Source of the DNA: DATJLY01 sp035532935
GTDB lineage: Bacteria > Pseudomonadota > Alphaproteobacteria > ATCC43930 > CGMCC-115725
Reading direction: 5' to 3'
NCBI GenBank assembly: GCA_035532935.1
Contig: DATKQE010000106.1
Coordinates: 1 to 64,000, forward strand
DNA length: 64,000 bases
Both the position numbers and the translations under genes were made by a program. Under the pieces are notes generated by a model. It did not search any database, was not told the DNA's origin, and worked only from the letters and a program-made list of their open reading frames with translations. Positions 50,473-59,860 of this stretch are shown here, one piece after another (positions within the stretch are counted from its first letter, which is position 1; each line of letters opens with the position of its first letter).

Positions 50473-52101
50473 TTACGAGGCGAGCGGCGCCGGCGGAAGC
50501 GGCGTCCGGCCGCGGATATAGTCGGCGGCCTTTTCGGCGATCATGATCGTCGGCGCGTTGGTATTGGCGCCGACGACGTGAGGCATCACCGAGCAATCGG
50601 CCACGCGGAGTCCGGCGATGCCCCTGACGCGAAGCTCGGCATCGACCACGGCGTCGTCATCCGCGCCCATCCGGCACGTGCCGGCGGGATGATGCGCGGT
50701 CTGGCCGTTGTTGCGGATCCATTCGTCGATCGCGGCATCGGAGGCGAAATCCGCGCCCGGGCTTACTTCGCGCGCGACGAGGCTCTTGAGCGGCTCCGCC
50801 GCGAACACCGCGCGCACCGCCTTGAGCCCGCCGCGCAAGGTCTCGAGATCGGTGGGGTCATCGAACAGGTTCCAGAAAATCCGCGGCCGGTCGGCGGGAT
50901 CGGCGGAACGCAGCGTGACGCGTCCCCGGCTGCGCGGGTGCAGCAATGCGATCCGGCTCGAGAAGCAATGCGCGACCGGCTGGCTCAGGCCGGGGAACCA
51001 GGGCGCGGCATCGGGCGAGATGGGGCTTACCAGGAGTTCGATGTCGGGGCGTTCGCTTTCCGGCCGGGTGCGGACGAAGCAGGCGCATTGCAGCGGCATG
51101 TTCGCGACCGGGCCGGTGCCGAACAGCGCCCAGCGCAGCGCCGATAGCGCCAGCCGGTCCCAGCGCAGTTCGCCCACGATCGACAGCGGCCGGTTGATCT
51201 CGAGCGTGATGACGCAGTTCGCATGTTCCTGGAGATTGCGGCCTACGCCGGGCCGGTCGAGGACGGGCGCGATGCCGAGCGCCTGGAGCTCGTCCGCGGG
51301 GCCGATGCCGGACAGCATGAGGAGCTGCGGCGAATTGTAGGTGCCGCCCGACAGCACGATCTCGCGCGCCGCCTCGACGCGCGAGGCCCGGCCGTTCTGT
51401 GCGTATTCCACGCCGACGGCCCGGCCGCCTTCGACCAGCACGCGATGAACCAGCGCGCGCGTCGCGACGGTGAGGTTGGAGCGCCGCAGCGCCGGGCGCA
51501 GGAACGCGCGCGACGTCGAATGGCGTCTGCCATCGCCGATGGTGAAATCGGGCGCGGCGATCCCTTCCGGCACGGCGCCGTTATAATCGGGTGTCGTCGG
51601 CAAGCCCGCCTGTGCCGCTGCGGCGACGAACATCTCTTGGAGCGGATGCCGGCGGCTGCCGCGCGAGACCTTGAGCGGGCCGGCGCCGCCGTGAAACGCG
51701 CCCTCGCCGCGCCAGTTGTTTTCCGAACGCTTGAAATAGGGCAGAACGTCTTCATAGCCCCAGCCCGCGAGCCCCGCCTGGCGCCACTGGTCGTAGTCGA
51801 GCGGATGGCCGCGCGCATAGATCATGGCATTGATCGACGACGTGCCGCCCAGCACCTTGCCGCGCGGCAAGAAGATCGTGCGGCCGTGGCAATGCGGCTC
51901 CGGCTCGGTGGCGAAATCCCAGTTGAGCGCGGGATGCGGGCTGAGCCGGCGCATGCCGAGCGGCATGTGGATATAGGGGTTGCGGTCGCGTCCGCCCGCC
52001 TCGAGCAGCAGCACGCTCGCATTGCCGTCCTCGCTCAGCCGGTTGGCGAGAACGCAGCCGGCCGATCCGGCGCCGACGATGATGTAGTCGTAGCCTGTCA
52101 T
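50473..52101 (-). CDS. GMC-family FAD oxidoreductase (choline-dehydrogenase-like)
   Basis: 542 residues: FAD motif YIIVGAGSAGCVLANRLSED, LLLEAGGRD, PRGKVLGGTSSINAMIYARG (GMC signature 1), LSGGTYNSPQLLMLSGIGPA (signature 2) and C-terminal NGQTAHHPAGTCRMG, with the catalytic His and Asn (VVGANTNAPTIMIAEKAADY). It oxidises an alcohol; choline is only one possibility. Probably in one transcript with the TauD-like gene upstream, 46 bases away. Confidence 0.9.
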   Translation of the reverse strand: MTGYDYIIVGAGSAGCVLANRLSEDGNASVLLLEAGGRDRNPYIHMPLGMRRLSPHPALNWDFATEPEPHCHGRTIFLPRGKVLGGTSSINAMIYARGHPLDYDQWRQAGLAGWGYEDVLPYFKRSENNWRGEGAFHGGAGPLKVSRGSRRHPLQEMFVAAAAQAGLPTTPDYNGAVPEGIAAPDFTIGDGRRHSTSRAFLRPALRRSNLTVATRALVHRVLVEGGRAVGVEYAQNGRASRVEAAREIVLSGGTYNSPQLLMLSGIGPADELQALGIAPVLDRPGVGRNLQEHANCVITLEINRPLSIVGELRWDRLALSALRWALFGTGPVANMPLQCACFVRTRPESERPDIELLVSPISPDAAPWFPGLSQPVAHCFSSRIALLHPRSRGRVTLRSADPADRPRIFWNLFDDPTDLETLRGGLKAVRAVFAAEPLKSLVAREVSPGADFASDAAIDEWIRNNGQTAHHPAGTCRMGADDDAVVDAELRVRGIAGLRVADCSVMPHVVGANTNAPTIMIAEKAADYIRGRTPLPPAPLAS

Positions 52102-52147
52102 CCGGCCATCATCGTTGGGGCGGCCCTCGCGCGGCGCGGACGCGGGC

Positions 52148-53029
52148 TCAGAACGGCGCGTCGCCCTGGACCGTGGTCCGGTGCATGTGGCGGCGCAATT
52201 CCGGCGGACAGCCATGCGCATAGTGGACGACGCAGCGGTTGTCCCAGAACACCAGGTCGTGATCCTGCCAATGGTGCCGGTAGGTGAACCGCGCCTCGGT
52301 GCTGTGCGCGAACAGGAATTGAAGGAGTTCGCGGCTCTCCGCCTCGGGGATGTCGAGAATCCGCTCGGTAAAGCCCTCGTTCACGAACAGCGCCTTGCGC
52401 CCGGTTTCGGGATGGGTCCGCACCACCGGATGCACCACCGCCTGCACCGCCGCCTTCTGCGCCTCGCTCAGCTTGGGGCGGAAGGTCGAGCCTTCGAGGA
52501 CGTCGTAGCTCTTGCGGTAGGAATGCGTCGCGCGCTTGCCCTCGAGGCGCCGCTTCACGTCCGGAGGCAGGGCCTCATAAGCCGCGTAGAGGTTCGCAAA
52601 CGAGGTATCGCCGCCCTCCTCCGGCAATTCCTGCGCGTGCAAGAGCGAGCCGAGGCTCGGTTCGGCGACGTAGGAAAGATCGGAATGCCAATAGCGCCCG
52701 GCATCGCCGAGGCCGATCGGCTTGCCGTTCTCCATGATGTTGGAGACGAGCAGAATCTCCGGGTGTCCCGGCAGCATAAATTGCCGCAGCACGTGGATCG
52801 CGAGCGGGCCGAAGCGGCGGCTGAAGACGATATGCTGCTCGGGCGTGATGTGCTGATCGCGCAGGACGAGCACGCCCTCGCTGTCGAGATAGCAGCGCCG
52901 CACGGCGGCGAAGGTCGCATCGTCGAGCGCCTGCGCCAGATCGAGACCGACGATCTCGGCCCCAAGCGCCGCCGGGAAACGGCGGTAGCGGAACCCCGCC
53001 TCCTGCCCTGAAGTCGGTGCAGCCTTCAT
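52148..53029 (-). CDS. TauD/TfdA-family 2-oxoglutarate-dependent dioxygenase
   Basis: 293 residues of a non-heme iron oxygenase: RRFPAALGAEIVGLDLAQAL near the N-terminus, the iron motif HSDLSY (His and Asp), PSLGSLLHAQELPEEGGDTS, and the distal His with 2-oxoglutarate Arg in FWDNRCVVHYAHG ... RRHMHRTTVQG. Substrates in the family include taurine, 2,4-D and other sulfonates or ethers. It is divergent from an old-yellow-enzyme gene. Confidence 0.9.
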   Translation of the reverse strand: MKAAPTSGQEAGFRYRRFPAALGAEIVGLDLAQALDDATFAAVRRCYLDSEGVLVLRDQHITPEQHIVFSRRFGPLAIHVLRQFMLPGHPEILLVSNIMENGKPIGLGDAGRYWHSDLSYVAEPSLGSLLHAQELPEEGGDTSFANLYAAYEALPPDVKRRLEGKRATHSYRKSYDVLEGSTFRPKLSEAQKAAVQAVVHPVVRTHPETGRKALFVNEGFTERILDIPEAESRELLQFLFAHSTEARFTYRHHWQDHDLVFWDNRCVVHYAHGCPPELRRHMHRTTVQGDAPF

Positions 53030-53066
53030 GGCGCGAGTATCCGATCACCGCAGCCGCAACGCAAGG

Positions 53067-53095
53067 GTGCAGGCGAAGCGTGTGCAGGCGAAGCG
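53067..53095 (+). repeat. Tandem 14-bp direct repeat in a divergent promoter region
   Basis: GTGCAGGCGAAGCG occurs at 53067-53080 and 53082-53095, period 15, between the TauD-like gene and the old-yellow-enzyme gene. It might be a regulator site or chance duplication. Confidence 0.5.
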
Positions 53096-53171
53096 ACGGG
53101 GGACCGGCGCTTCCGTGCGACGGCCCGAGCCCCTAGAGTCGACGCGTTCGGAACGGCATCGGGAGCATGTT

Positions 53172-54275
53172 ATGGGTCTGCTGGAACCGGTTCGCGTCGG
53201 CGCCTGCGCGCTGCGCAACCGCATGGTCATGGCGCCGATGGCGCGGGCGCGCTCGGATCAGGACCGGGTGCCGACGCCGATGATGGCGGACTATTACGCG
53301 CAGCGCGCCTCGGTCGGCCTCATCGTCACCGAAGCCTCGAGCGTCGGACCGCTCAGCGTAAGCCGCCCGGGCGCCGCCGCCATCTTTCGCGAGCGCCAGG
53401 CCGAGGGCTGGCGCCGCATCGCCGCGGCGGTCCACGCCAAGGGCGGCGTCATCGTCCAGCAGATCTATCATCTCGGCCGCAAATCCGATCCTTCGCGCAT
53501 GCCGGAAGGCACGGCGCCGGTAGCACCCTCGGCGATCGCCGCCCAGGGCGAAGTCGCCGGGCTCAACGGTCCGGTCCCCTTCGCCACGCCGCGCGCGCTC
53601 GAGACCGGGGAAATCCCGGGCATCGTCGCCGAGTTCCGCCGCGCCGCGATGAACGCGCGCGCAGCCGGCATGGACGGCGTCGAAATCCACGGCGCCAACG
53701 CCTATCTCATCGACGAGTTCCTGCGCGACGGCACCAACCGGCGGACCGACCGCTATGGCGGCTCGGTCGAGAACCGCGCGCGGCTTCTCGTCGAGATCGT
53801 CGAGGCCGCCATCGACGTGTTCGGCGCCGACCGCATCGGCGTGCGACTCTCGCCGCATCAGCACGGCGACGGCATCGCCGATTCCGATCCCGCCGCCATC
53901 TTCGGTTATGCCGCGGCGGCGCTCGATGCGCTCGGCATCGCCTATCTCCATCTGATCGAGGCCATGGCGCCGGGCCTGCCGCAGTCGCCGCCCGAAGGCG
54001 CGATGAGACTCGCGCCGATCATTCGCCGCGCCTTTCGCCGCCCGCTCATCCTCAATGGCGGCTACACGCGCGAGACCGCCGAGCAGGCGATCGCGGAAGG
54101 GCTCTGCGACCTCGTCTCGTTCGGCGCGCTGATGATCGCCAATCCCGACCTGCCCGAGCGCTTTCGCCGCGGCGCGCCGCTCAACCCGCCCGACCGCGCG
54201 ACCTTCTATAACGGCGGCGCCGCGGGCTTTACCGACTATCCCGCCCTCGACCCGCAAGACGAGGCGGCAGATTAG
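53172..54275 (+). CDS. Old-yellow-enzyme family NADH:flavin oxidoreductase
   Basis: 367 residues of an FMN TIM barrel: LRNRMVMAPMARARSDQDRV, LIVTEASSVGPLSVS, VIVQQIYHLGRKSDP, the active-site VEIHGANAYLIDEFLRDGTN, RTDRYGGSVENRARLLVEIV, and FMN phosphate loop LILNGGYTRETAEQAI. It reduces activated C=C bonds or nitro groups. The ATG at 53172 gives the family N-terminus. Followed by a flavin reductase gene on the same strand. Confidence 0.9.
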   Translation: MGLLEPVRVGACALRNRMVMAPMARARSDQDRVPTPMMADYYAQRASVGLIVTEASSVGPLSVSRPGAAAIFRERQAEGWRRIAAAVHAKGGVIVQQIYHLGRKSDPSRMPEGTAPVAPSAIAAQGEVAGLNGPVPFATPRALETGEIPGIVAEFRRAAMNARAAGMDGVEIHGANAYLIDEFLRDGTNRRTDRYGGSVENRARLLVEIVEAAIDVFGADRIGVRLSPHQHGDGIADSDPAAIFGYAAAALDALGIAYLHLIEAMAPGLPQSPPEGAMRLAPIIRRAFRRPLILNGGYTRETAEQAIAEGLCDLVSFGALMIANPDLPERFRRGAPLNPPDRATFYNGGAAGFTDYPALDPQDEAAD

Positions 54276-54349
54276 CGATAGCCGCCGGCGGCATTGCGGC
54301 CGAACGCGCGGCGCAATAGGATTCCGGCGATCGCCACGGGAGAGACCGC

Positions 54350-54997
54350 ATGCAATTCGACTTCTCGCGCCTTGATCCGCGCGACGGCTACAAGCTCATT
54401 GTCTCGACCGTGGTGCCGCGGCCCATCGCCTGGGTGGTGACGCAGGGCCCGGAAGGACAGCTCAACGCCGGTCCGTTCTCGTTCTTCAACGCGTTTTCCG
54501 GCGATCCGCCGGTCGTGGGCATCGGCATCGGCAAACGCGGCGCGGCCATGAAGGACACGGCACGCAACATTCTCGCCTCGGGAGAGTTCGCCGTGAACCT
54601 CGTCTCCGAGGAAATGATCCATGAGATGAACATCACCGGCATCGAGTTCGGTCCCGAAGTGGACGAGATCGCCGAGGCCAAGCTCGCCACGCTGCCGTCG
54701 GTGCGGATCAAGCCGCCGCGCATCGCCGACAGTCCGGTCGCGCTCGAATGCGAACGGCTCACCACCGTCGACATCGGCGACAGCCGGGTCATCGTCATCG
54801 GCCGCGTCCTGTTGATGCATGTGCGCGACGATTGCGTGCTCGATCCGCAGCGCTGCTACATCGACACCCCCAAGCTGCGCCTCGTCGGGCGCATGCATGG
54901 CCGCGGCTGGTACGCGCGGACCACCGACCGCTTCGAGCTGCCCCGCATCGAGGTGAAGGACTGGGAAGCCCGTACCAAGGCTGCCGCCGAGGGCTGA
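54350..54997 (+). CDS. Flavin reductase-like FMN-binding split-barrel protein
   Basis: 215 residues: STVVPRPIAWVVTQGPEGQL, NAGPFSFFNAFSGDPPVVGI and ARNILASGEFAVNLVSEEMI, the flavin reductase (DIM6/NTAB) pattern. It probably supplies reduced FMN/FAD or a modified flavin to a partner oxygenase such as the LLM or another monooxygenase. It lies between the OYE and class III alcohol dehydrogenase genes. Confidence 0.88.
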   Translation: MQFDFSRLDPRDGYKLIVSTVVPRPIAWVVTQGPEGQLNAGPFSFFNAFSGDPPVVGIGIGKRGAAMKDTARNILASGEFAVNLVSEEMIHEMNITGIEFGPEVDEIAEAKLATLPSVRIKPPRIADSPVALECERLTTVDIGDSRVIVIGRVLLMHVRDDCVLDPQRCYIDTPKLRLVGRMHGRGWYARTTDRFELPRIEVKDWEARTKAAAEG

Positions 54998-55031
54998 ACG
55001 CGGCGTCACCGAACCGGCGAGGAGACAGCGA

Positions 55032-56141
55032 ATGCGCGTACGCGCTGCGATAGCCTACGAAGCCACCAAGCCGCTCGTCGTCGAGGACGTCGCACTCGAC
55101 GGACCGAAGGCGGGCGAGGTGCTGGTCGAGATCAAGGCCACCGGCATCTGCCACACCGACCAATACACGCTCTCCGGCGCCGATCCCGAGGGCCTCTTCC
55201 CGACCATTCTCGGCCATGAGGGCGCGGGCATCGTGGTCGAATGCGGGCCCGGGGTGACGACGCTCAAGCCGGGCGATCACGTCATTCCGCTCTACACGCC
55301 GGAATGCCGGCAATGCCCCTCCTGCCTGTCGCGCAAGACCAATCTCTGCACCGCCATCCGCGCGACCCAGGGACAGGGCCTGATGCCCGACGGCACCAGC
55401 CGGTTCTCGCGCGGCGGAAGGCGCCTGCACCACTACATGGGCACCTCCACCTTCGCCAATTTCACCGTCCTGCCCGAGATCGCCGTCGCCAAGATCCGCG
55501 CCGATGCGCCCTTCGACAAGGTCTGCTACATCGGCTGCGGCGTCACCACCGGCATCGGCGCGGTGATCTTCACCGCCAAGGTCGAGCCGGGCGCCCATGT
55601 CGTCGTGTTCGGCCTCGGCGGCATCGGGCTCAACGTCGTCCAGGGCGCGCGGCTCGCCGGCGCCGACATGATCGTCGGCGTCGACACCAATCCCCGGCGC
55701 GAGGCGCTCGCACGCAAGTTCGGGCTCACCCATTTCGTCGACCCTGCCACCGTCAAGGGCGGCCTCGTGCCGCATCTCGTCGAACTCACCAAGGGCGGCG
55801 CCGATTACAGCTTCGAATGCGTCGGCAATGTCGATCTTATGCGCCAGGCGCTCGAATGCTGCCATCGCGGCTGGGGGGTGAGCGTCATCATCGGTGTGGC
55901 GCCGGCGGGAAAGGAGATCGCGACCCGCCCGTTCCAGCTCGTCACCGGGCGGGTGTGGAAGGGAACCGCCTTCGGCGGCGCGCGCGGGCGCACCGACGTG
56001 CCGCGGATCGTCGACTGGTACATGGAGCGCAAGATCAACATCGACGATCTCATCACCCACACCCTACCACTCGAGCGGATCAATGACGGGTTCGACCTGA
56101 TGGCACGAGGCGAATCGATCCGCAGCGTCGTGCTTTATTAA
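55032..56141 (+). CDS. Class III zinc alcohol dehydrogenase / S-(hydroxymethyl)glutathione dehydrogenase type
   Basis: 369 residues: catalytic zinc ligands C40 (GICHTDQ) and H62-E63 (GHEGAGIVVE), structural zinc cysteines C92, C95, C98 and C106 (ECRQCPSCLSRKTNLC), the class III sequence AIRATQGQGLMPDGTSRFS and MGTSTFANFTV, and the NAD fold VVVFGLGGIGLNVVQGARLA. It most likely oxidises glutathione-bound formaldehyde; relatives act on other alcohols. RBS GGAGA precedes the ATG. Formaldehyde could come from demethylation by the neighbouring oxygenases (inference). Confidence 0.9.
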   Translation: MRVRAAIAYEATKPLVVEDVALDGPKAGEVLVEIKATGICHTDQYTLSGADPEGLFPTILGHEGAGIVVECGPGVTTLKPGDHVIPLYTPECRQCPSCLSRKTNLCTAIRATQGQGLMPDGTSRFSRGGRRLHHYMGTSTFANFTVLPEIAVAKIRADAPFDKVCYIGCGVTTGIGAVIFTAKVEPGAHVVVFGLGGIGLNVVQGARLAGADMIVGVDTNPRREALARKFGLTHFVDPATVKGGLVPHLVELTKGGADYSFECVGNVDLMRQALECCHRGWGVSVIIGVAPAGKEIATRPFQLVTGRVWKGTAFGGARGRTDVPRIVDWYMERKINIDDLITHTLPLERINDGFDLMARGESIRSVVLY

Positions 56142-56243
56142 CGGGCATCCCGCGCGAGCCGCGTACTGGACTTGGCCCGGGCTTCGTCGGATGATGCGGC
56201 ATGATCGATGCGGCGCCGGCGCCGCGCGCGACGGAGGATGACC

Positions 56244-57269
56244 ATGGGTGAGCTTCGCCATATCGCCATGTCGGTGCCCGATCCGTGGCTGACGGCCGCG
56301 TTCTATCAGAGCGTCTTTGGCCTCGAGGTCGTCGGCGAGACGGATTCGAGCCTTGCGGAAGGCGTGTTCCTGTCGGACGGCGTCTTCGGCCTGGCGCTCC
56401 TCAACTTCAAGACCGATTACTCGGCGCAAGGAAAGGGCCGCGATTTCGTCGGCCTGCATCATTTCGGCATCTGGGTCGACGACGTGAACGAGACCCATCG
56501 CCGGATCGAGCGGGCGGGCGGGCGCTGGCTGATGGGTGAGCCCGATTTCCGGCACAATGCCGCCTACGAGGTCAAGTTCCACGACGTCAACGGGGTGATC
56601 CTGGACCTCGTCCATAACGGCTGGGCCGGAGCGCAGCGCCGCCCCGGCCAGGCCGACAACGAGATTTGCGCGCCGCGCGGCCTGGTGCCGCGCTTCGCCG
56701 AGCGCCGCGCGCAGGCCGATGCGGCGATGGCAGCGCGAAACATTGGCCGCGACCCGCAGCGCAAGGGCCAGATCCGCCATCTGGCGATGGCGGTGCCCGA
56801 TCCCTGGGCGACGGCCGAATTCTACAAGACCATCTTCGGCTTCACGGTCGTCGGCGAAACCGATTCGAGTCTCGCCGAAGGCGTTTTTCTGTCGGACGGG
56901 ATGTTCGGGCTGGCGCTGCTCGACTACAAGACCGAGGAGGCTGCGCAAGGCAAGGGCAAGGATTTCGTCGGCCTGCATCATTTCGGCATCTGGGTCGACG
57001 ACGTGAACGAGACCCATCGCATGATCGAGCGCGCCGGCGGCGAATGGCTCATGGGCGAACCCGACTTCCGCCACAACGCCGCCTACGAGGTCAAGTTCCA
57101 CGACATCAACGGCGAGATCCTGGACCTCGTCCACAACGGCTGGGCCGGCACGCAGCGGTTCCCCGGCCAGGCCGAGAACCAGGTCTGCGCGCCGCGCGGC
57201 CTGGTGCCGCGCTTCGCACCGCGACGCGAAGCGGCGGCGCGCACGCACGCGGATTTCGTCGGCGCCTGA
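56244..57269 (+). CDS. Tandem VOC (glyoxalase/bleomycin-resistance fold) protein
   Basis: 341 residues made of two near-identical VOC domains, about residues 1-155 and 175-330. Each has VPDPW.TA.FY, VVGETDSSLAEGVFLSD, GLHHFGIWVDDVNETHR, GEPDFRHNAAYEVKFHD and LDLVHNGWAG; His and Glu positions typical of metal binding repeat in both. The ATG at 56244 has GGAGG 6 bases upstream. The family includes extradiol dioxygenases and glyoxalases; the exact reaction is unknown. The linker ending in CAPRGLVPRFA recurs after both copies. Confidence 0.85.
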   Translation: MGELRHIAMSVPDPWLTAAFYQSVFGLEVVGETDSSLAEGVFLSDGVFGLALLNFKTDYSAQGKGRDFVGLHHFGIWVDDVNETHRRIERAGGRWLMGEPDFRHNAAYEVKFHDVNGVILDLVHNGWAGAQRRPGQADNEICAPRGLVPRFAERRAQADAAMAARNIGRDPQRKGQIRHLAMAVPDPWATAEFYKTIFGFTVVGETDSSLAEGVFLSDGMFGLALLDYKTEEAAQGKGKDFVGLHHFGIWVDDVNETHRMIERAGGEWLMGEPDFRHNAAYEVKFHDINGEILDLVHNGWAGTQRFPGQAENQVCAPRGLVPRFAPRREAAARTHADFVGA

Positions 57270-57277
57270 GCGCGTCT

Positions 57278-58255
57278 TCAGGCGCGGCGCGGCGTTACGG
57301 TCGGGTTGGCGAGGCGAAGCGTGGCACCACGCTCGTAGGCGACGATCTGCTCGAACGCTTCGGTAAAGTACTGCTCGAAATTGGTCCATTCCGCCCAGCC
57401 GAGATGCGGCAGGCACAGCGCGTTTGGCAGCGCAAGCAGCGGATGGCGGCCGTCGATGATCGGCTCCTCCTCATAGACATCGACCGCCGCAAAGCCGGGC
57501 CGGCCGGCCCGCAAGGCGGCGACGAGCGCGCCCGGCTGGATCAGCTCGGCGCGGGCGGTGTTGACGATGAGCGCGGTCGGCTTCATGCGGGCGAGTTCCT
57601 CGGGGCCGACGATGCTGCGCGTCTCGGGCGTCAGGCGGACGTGCAGCGACAGCACATCCGAGCGCGCGAAGAATTCCTCCTTGCTCGCGGCCGCGGCATA
57701 GCCGGCGCCGCGCGCCTTCTCGAGCGTGCCTTGCCGTCCCCAGGCGAGAACGTTCATGCCGAGGCCGCGCCCGGCCGCCGCCACCAGCATGCCGATCGAG
57801 CCGAGCCCGAAGATGCCGAGCGTGCTGCCGCGCAGCCGGTGCGACAGCGTCGCAGGCCAGAGTCCGCGCCGCATGCGATCCGCCTCGACCACGATATTGC
57901 GGCGCGAGGCCATGATCATCGCAACGGTCAGCTCCGCCGGCGCTTCCGGCGAGTTGCTGCGGCCGGTGGCGACCATGACCCCAAGCTCGGTGCAGGCGGC
58001 GAGGTCGAGCCGGCTCGAGGTTCGCCCCACCAGGGCGACAAGCGCGAGCTTCGGCAGGCGCTCGATCAGCGCGCGCGAAAAGGCGACACGCTCGCGGATC
58101 GATACCACCACATCGGCGTCGCGCAGGCGTTCGACGAGCTGATCGAGATCGCGCGCCGGCGCGCGGTATCGCGTCACCTCGTGGTGTCGGATGAGATCGA
58201 AGCAGGCGAGCCGATCGACCATGTCCTGGTAGTCGTCGGGGATGACGATTTTCAT
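57278..58255 (-). CDS. D-2-hydroxyacid dehydrogenase family protein (copy 2)
   Basis: 325 residues: IVIPDDYQDMVDRLACFD, NAD motif TLGIFGLGSIGMLVAAAGRG, catalytic Arg in NTARAELIQPGAL, Glu in YEEEPIIDGRHPLLA and His in LPHLGWAEW. It is a paralogue of 45983-46945. The gene starts two bases inside the flanking DNA of the IS1595-type element; its upstream sequence is now the inverted repeat of the transposon, leaving only GGAA as a weak ribosome site. Confidence 0.88.
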   Translation of the reverse strand: MKIVIPDDYQDMVDRLACFDLIRHHEVTRYRAPARDLDQLVERLRDADVVVSIRERVAFSRALIERLPKLALVALVGRTSSRLDLAACTELGVMVATGRSNSPEAPAELTVAMIMASRRNIVVEADRMRRGLWPATLSHRLRGSTLGIFGLGSIGMLVAAAGRGLGMNVLAWGRQGTLEKARGAGYAAAASKEEFFARSDVLSLHVRLTPETRSIVGPEELARMKPTALIVNTARAELIQPGALVAALRAGRPGFAAVDVYEEEPIIDGRHPLLALPNALCLPHLGWAEWTNFEQYFTEAFEQIVAYERGATLRLANPTVTPRRA

Positions 58256-58257
58256 GA

Positions 58258-58281
58258 AAAATTCCGGGAATTATCACCTTG
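58258..58281 (+). repeat. Left terminal inverted repeat of the IS1595-type element
   Basis: AAAATTCCGGGAATTATCAC plus CTTG, matching the right repeat at 20 of 24 positions, including an unbroken 16-bp inner part. Confidence 0.85.
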
Positions 58282-58528
58282 CCTGCACACGGTATCCAAA
58301 TACCATAAGCGACGACAGGCCGGCGTTCCCAACATCATACCCCATCCCGTCAGCATCGCACGCATCGTGCGGCGCTGGCGGGAGTGGAGGCTGCCGAGGG
58401 ACGATCCATTATCGGGCTTGTGGGGACGGCCTGTGACCGGCGCAACCGCCCCTAGGTCGTTGAGGGACTCGTCCCAGAAATGCGGAAAGGCTATCGTAGG
58501 GCATCCTGCTCTAACAAAGCGCCGCCGC

Positions 58529-59860
58529 ATGTTTCATGTTCAGGTCGCCAACTTTAGGTGTTTTTACGAACCGCTCGCGCTGGAGGTTTTGCCGGTCACA
58601 TTTCTTGTGGGGGAGAACAGCGCCGGGAAAACGACATTCATGGCGGCCGTTCGGCTCCTCGTGGAGAGTTTCCTTCGATCCCCCCAGAATCTATTCAATC
58701 GCGATCCGTATTATCTCGGCGGGTTCGATCAGATCGCGCACTATCGCGGCGGCGTGAGAGGGCGCGCGAAGCAGTTCTGCTTGGGGATCACGGTTCCTGC
58801 TAGTGAAACAACTGGCGCGCGCGGAAAGAAAATCCCGGCCACCACGCACAAGCTGACGTTTGTGAAGGGCTCATCACCTCAGCCGGAATTGAGCCTATAT
58901 GAATTTTCCACTCCTGACGCAAAAGTAATTCTGAATCTTGAAGACAAAAATGCTTCGGTAAAACTTATCGGCCAGGGGAAGGAAAAGGTAAGGCCTATTA
59001 CGCCGCCCCGTCTGCCGCCGATAGCTCTCTTGCGCAAGGACCTGTCATATTTACGCTATGTCTTTGACGACATCGCTTTCGGATCGAGACAGACTGAGAA
59101 AGAGTCAGGCGATCCAGACGCCAAGAATGGGAAGCCACGACAGGCGCGCTGTTAGATTGCTATCGGTCGTCAATCCGTATTGTTCAGCGCCACGTCTTTG
59201 CCTCTGCGCCCGTCCGAACCCAGCCGTTGCGGACATATACCCCCTCTGAAATTGAGCCGTCGTCAGAAGGCGCCCACGTGCCGTTGGAAATGGCGAGGCA
59301 GAAAATAAGCTCTCCGGCAGAATGGGATGGCGTACATCAGCGACTGAAGAATTTCGGCCAGCGCTCCGGTCTTTTTGAAGACATTGATATACGGCTACTT
59401 GGGAAACGGGATGGAGACCCATTTCAGGTAACGGTTAGGGGCAATGGCCCGCCATTTAATTTGGTTGATGTCGGCTATGGCGTAAGTCAGGCATTGCCGA
59501 TTATCTATCAGCTAGAACAGTCCAGACAGCACGACACATTCTTGTTGCAGCAGCCCGAAGTTCATTTGCACCCTAGGGCGCAGGCGGAGCTTGGCAGTGT
59601 GATCGCAAGGCTCTCCAAGCAGCGGAGTGCTTCTCTGTTTATGGTGGAGACTCATAGTGATTACATTATCGACAGTGAGAATGGAAATTGCAGCGGGGAG
59701 GCTGGACCATCGCAATGTCACCATCATTTTTTTTGATAAATTGCAGCACGAGGTCGCAGCCACTAACATCTACCTTTCCGAGAAGGGGGAAATCCTTAGC
59801 CCCCCGGCTAATTTCAGGGCATTCTTTTTGGAAGAACATTCTCGTCTGCTGGGGCTTTGA
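58529..59860 (+). pseudogene. AAA ATPase (AAA_15/21, DUF3696-like) broken by two frameshifts
   Basis: The ATG at 58529 opens 208 codons with N-terminal FRCFYEPLALEVLP and Walker A FLVGENSAGKTT (28-36), ending at 59155. A -1 shift near 59125 restores homology (EWEATTGALLDCYRSSIRIV; FASAPVRTQPLRTY), which continues through the signature VDVGYGVSQALPII, Walker B FLLQQPEVHLHPRAQ and FMVETHSDYIID. A +1 shift near 59670 returns to the first frame (VRMEIAAGRLDHRNVTIIFF, ending at 59860). The combined product would be about 444 residues. Each piece is convincing, so the gene was recently intact. Its stop overlaps the PIN gene start by one base. Confidence 0.8.

Noticed and set aside
59080..59140. Programmed -1 frameshift in the transposon ATPase
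   Set aside because: There is no slippery heptamer near the switch point and a second opposite shift occurs later, so indel mutation or assembly error is simpler.
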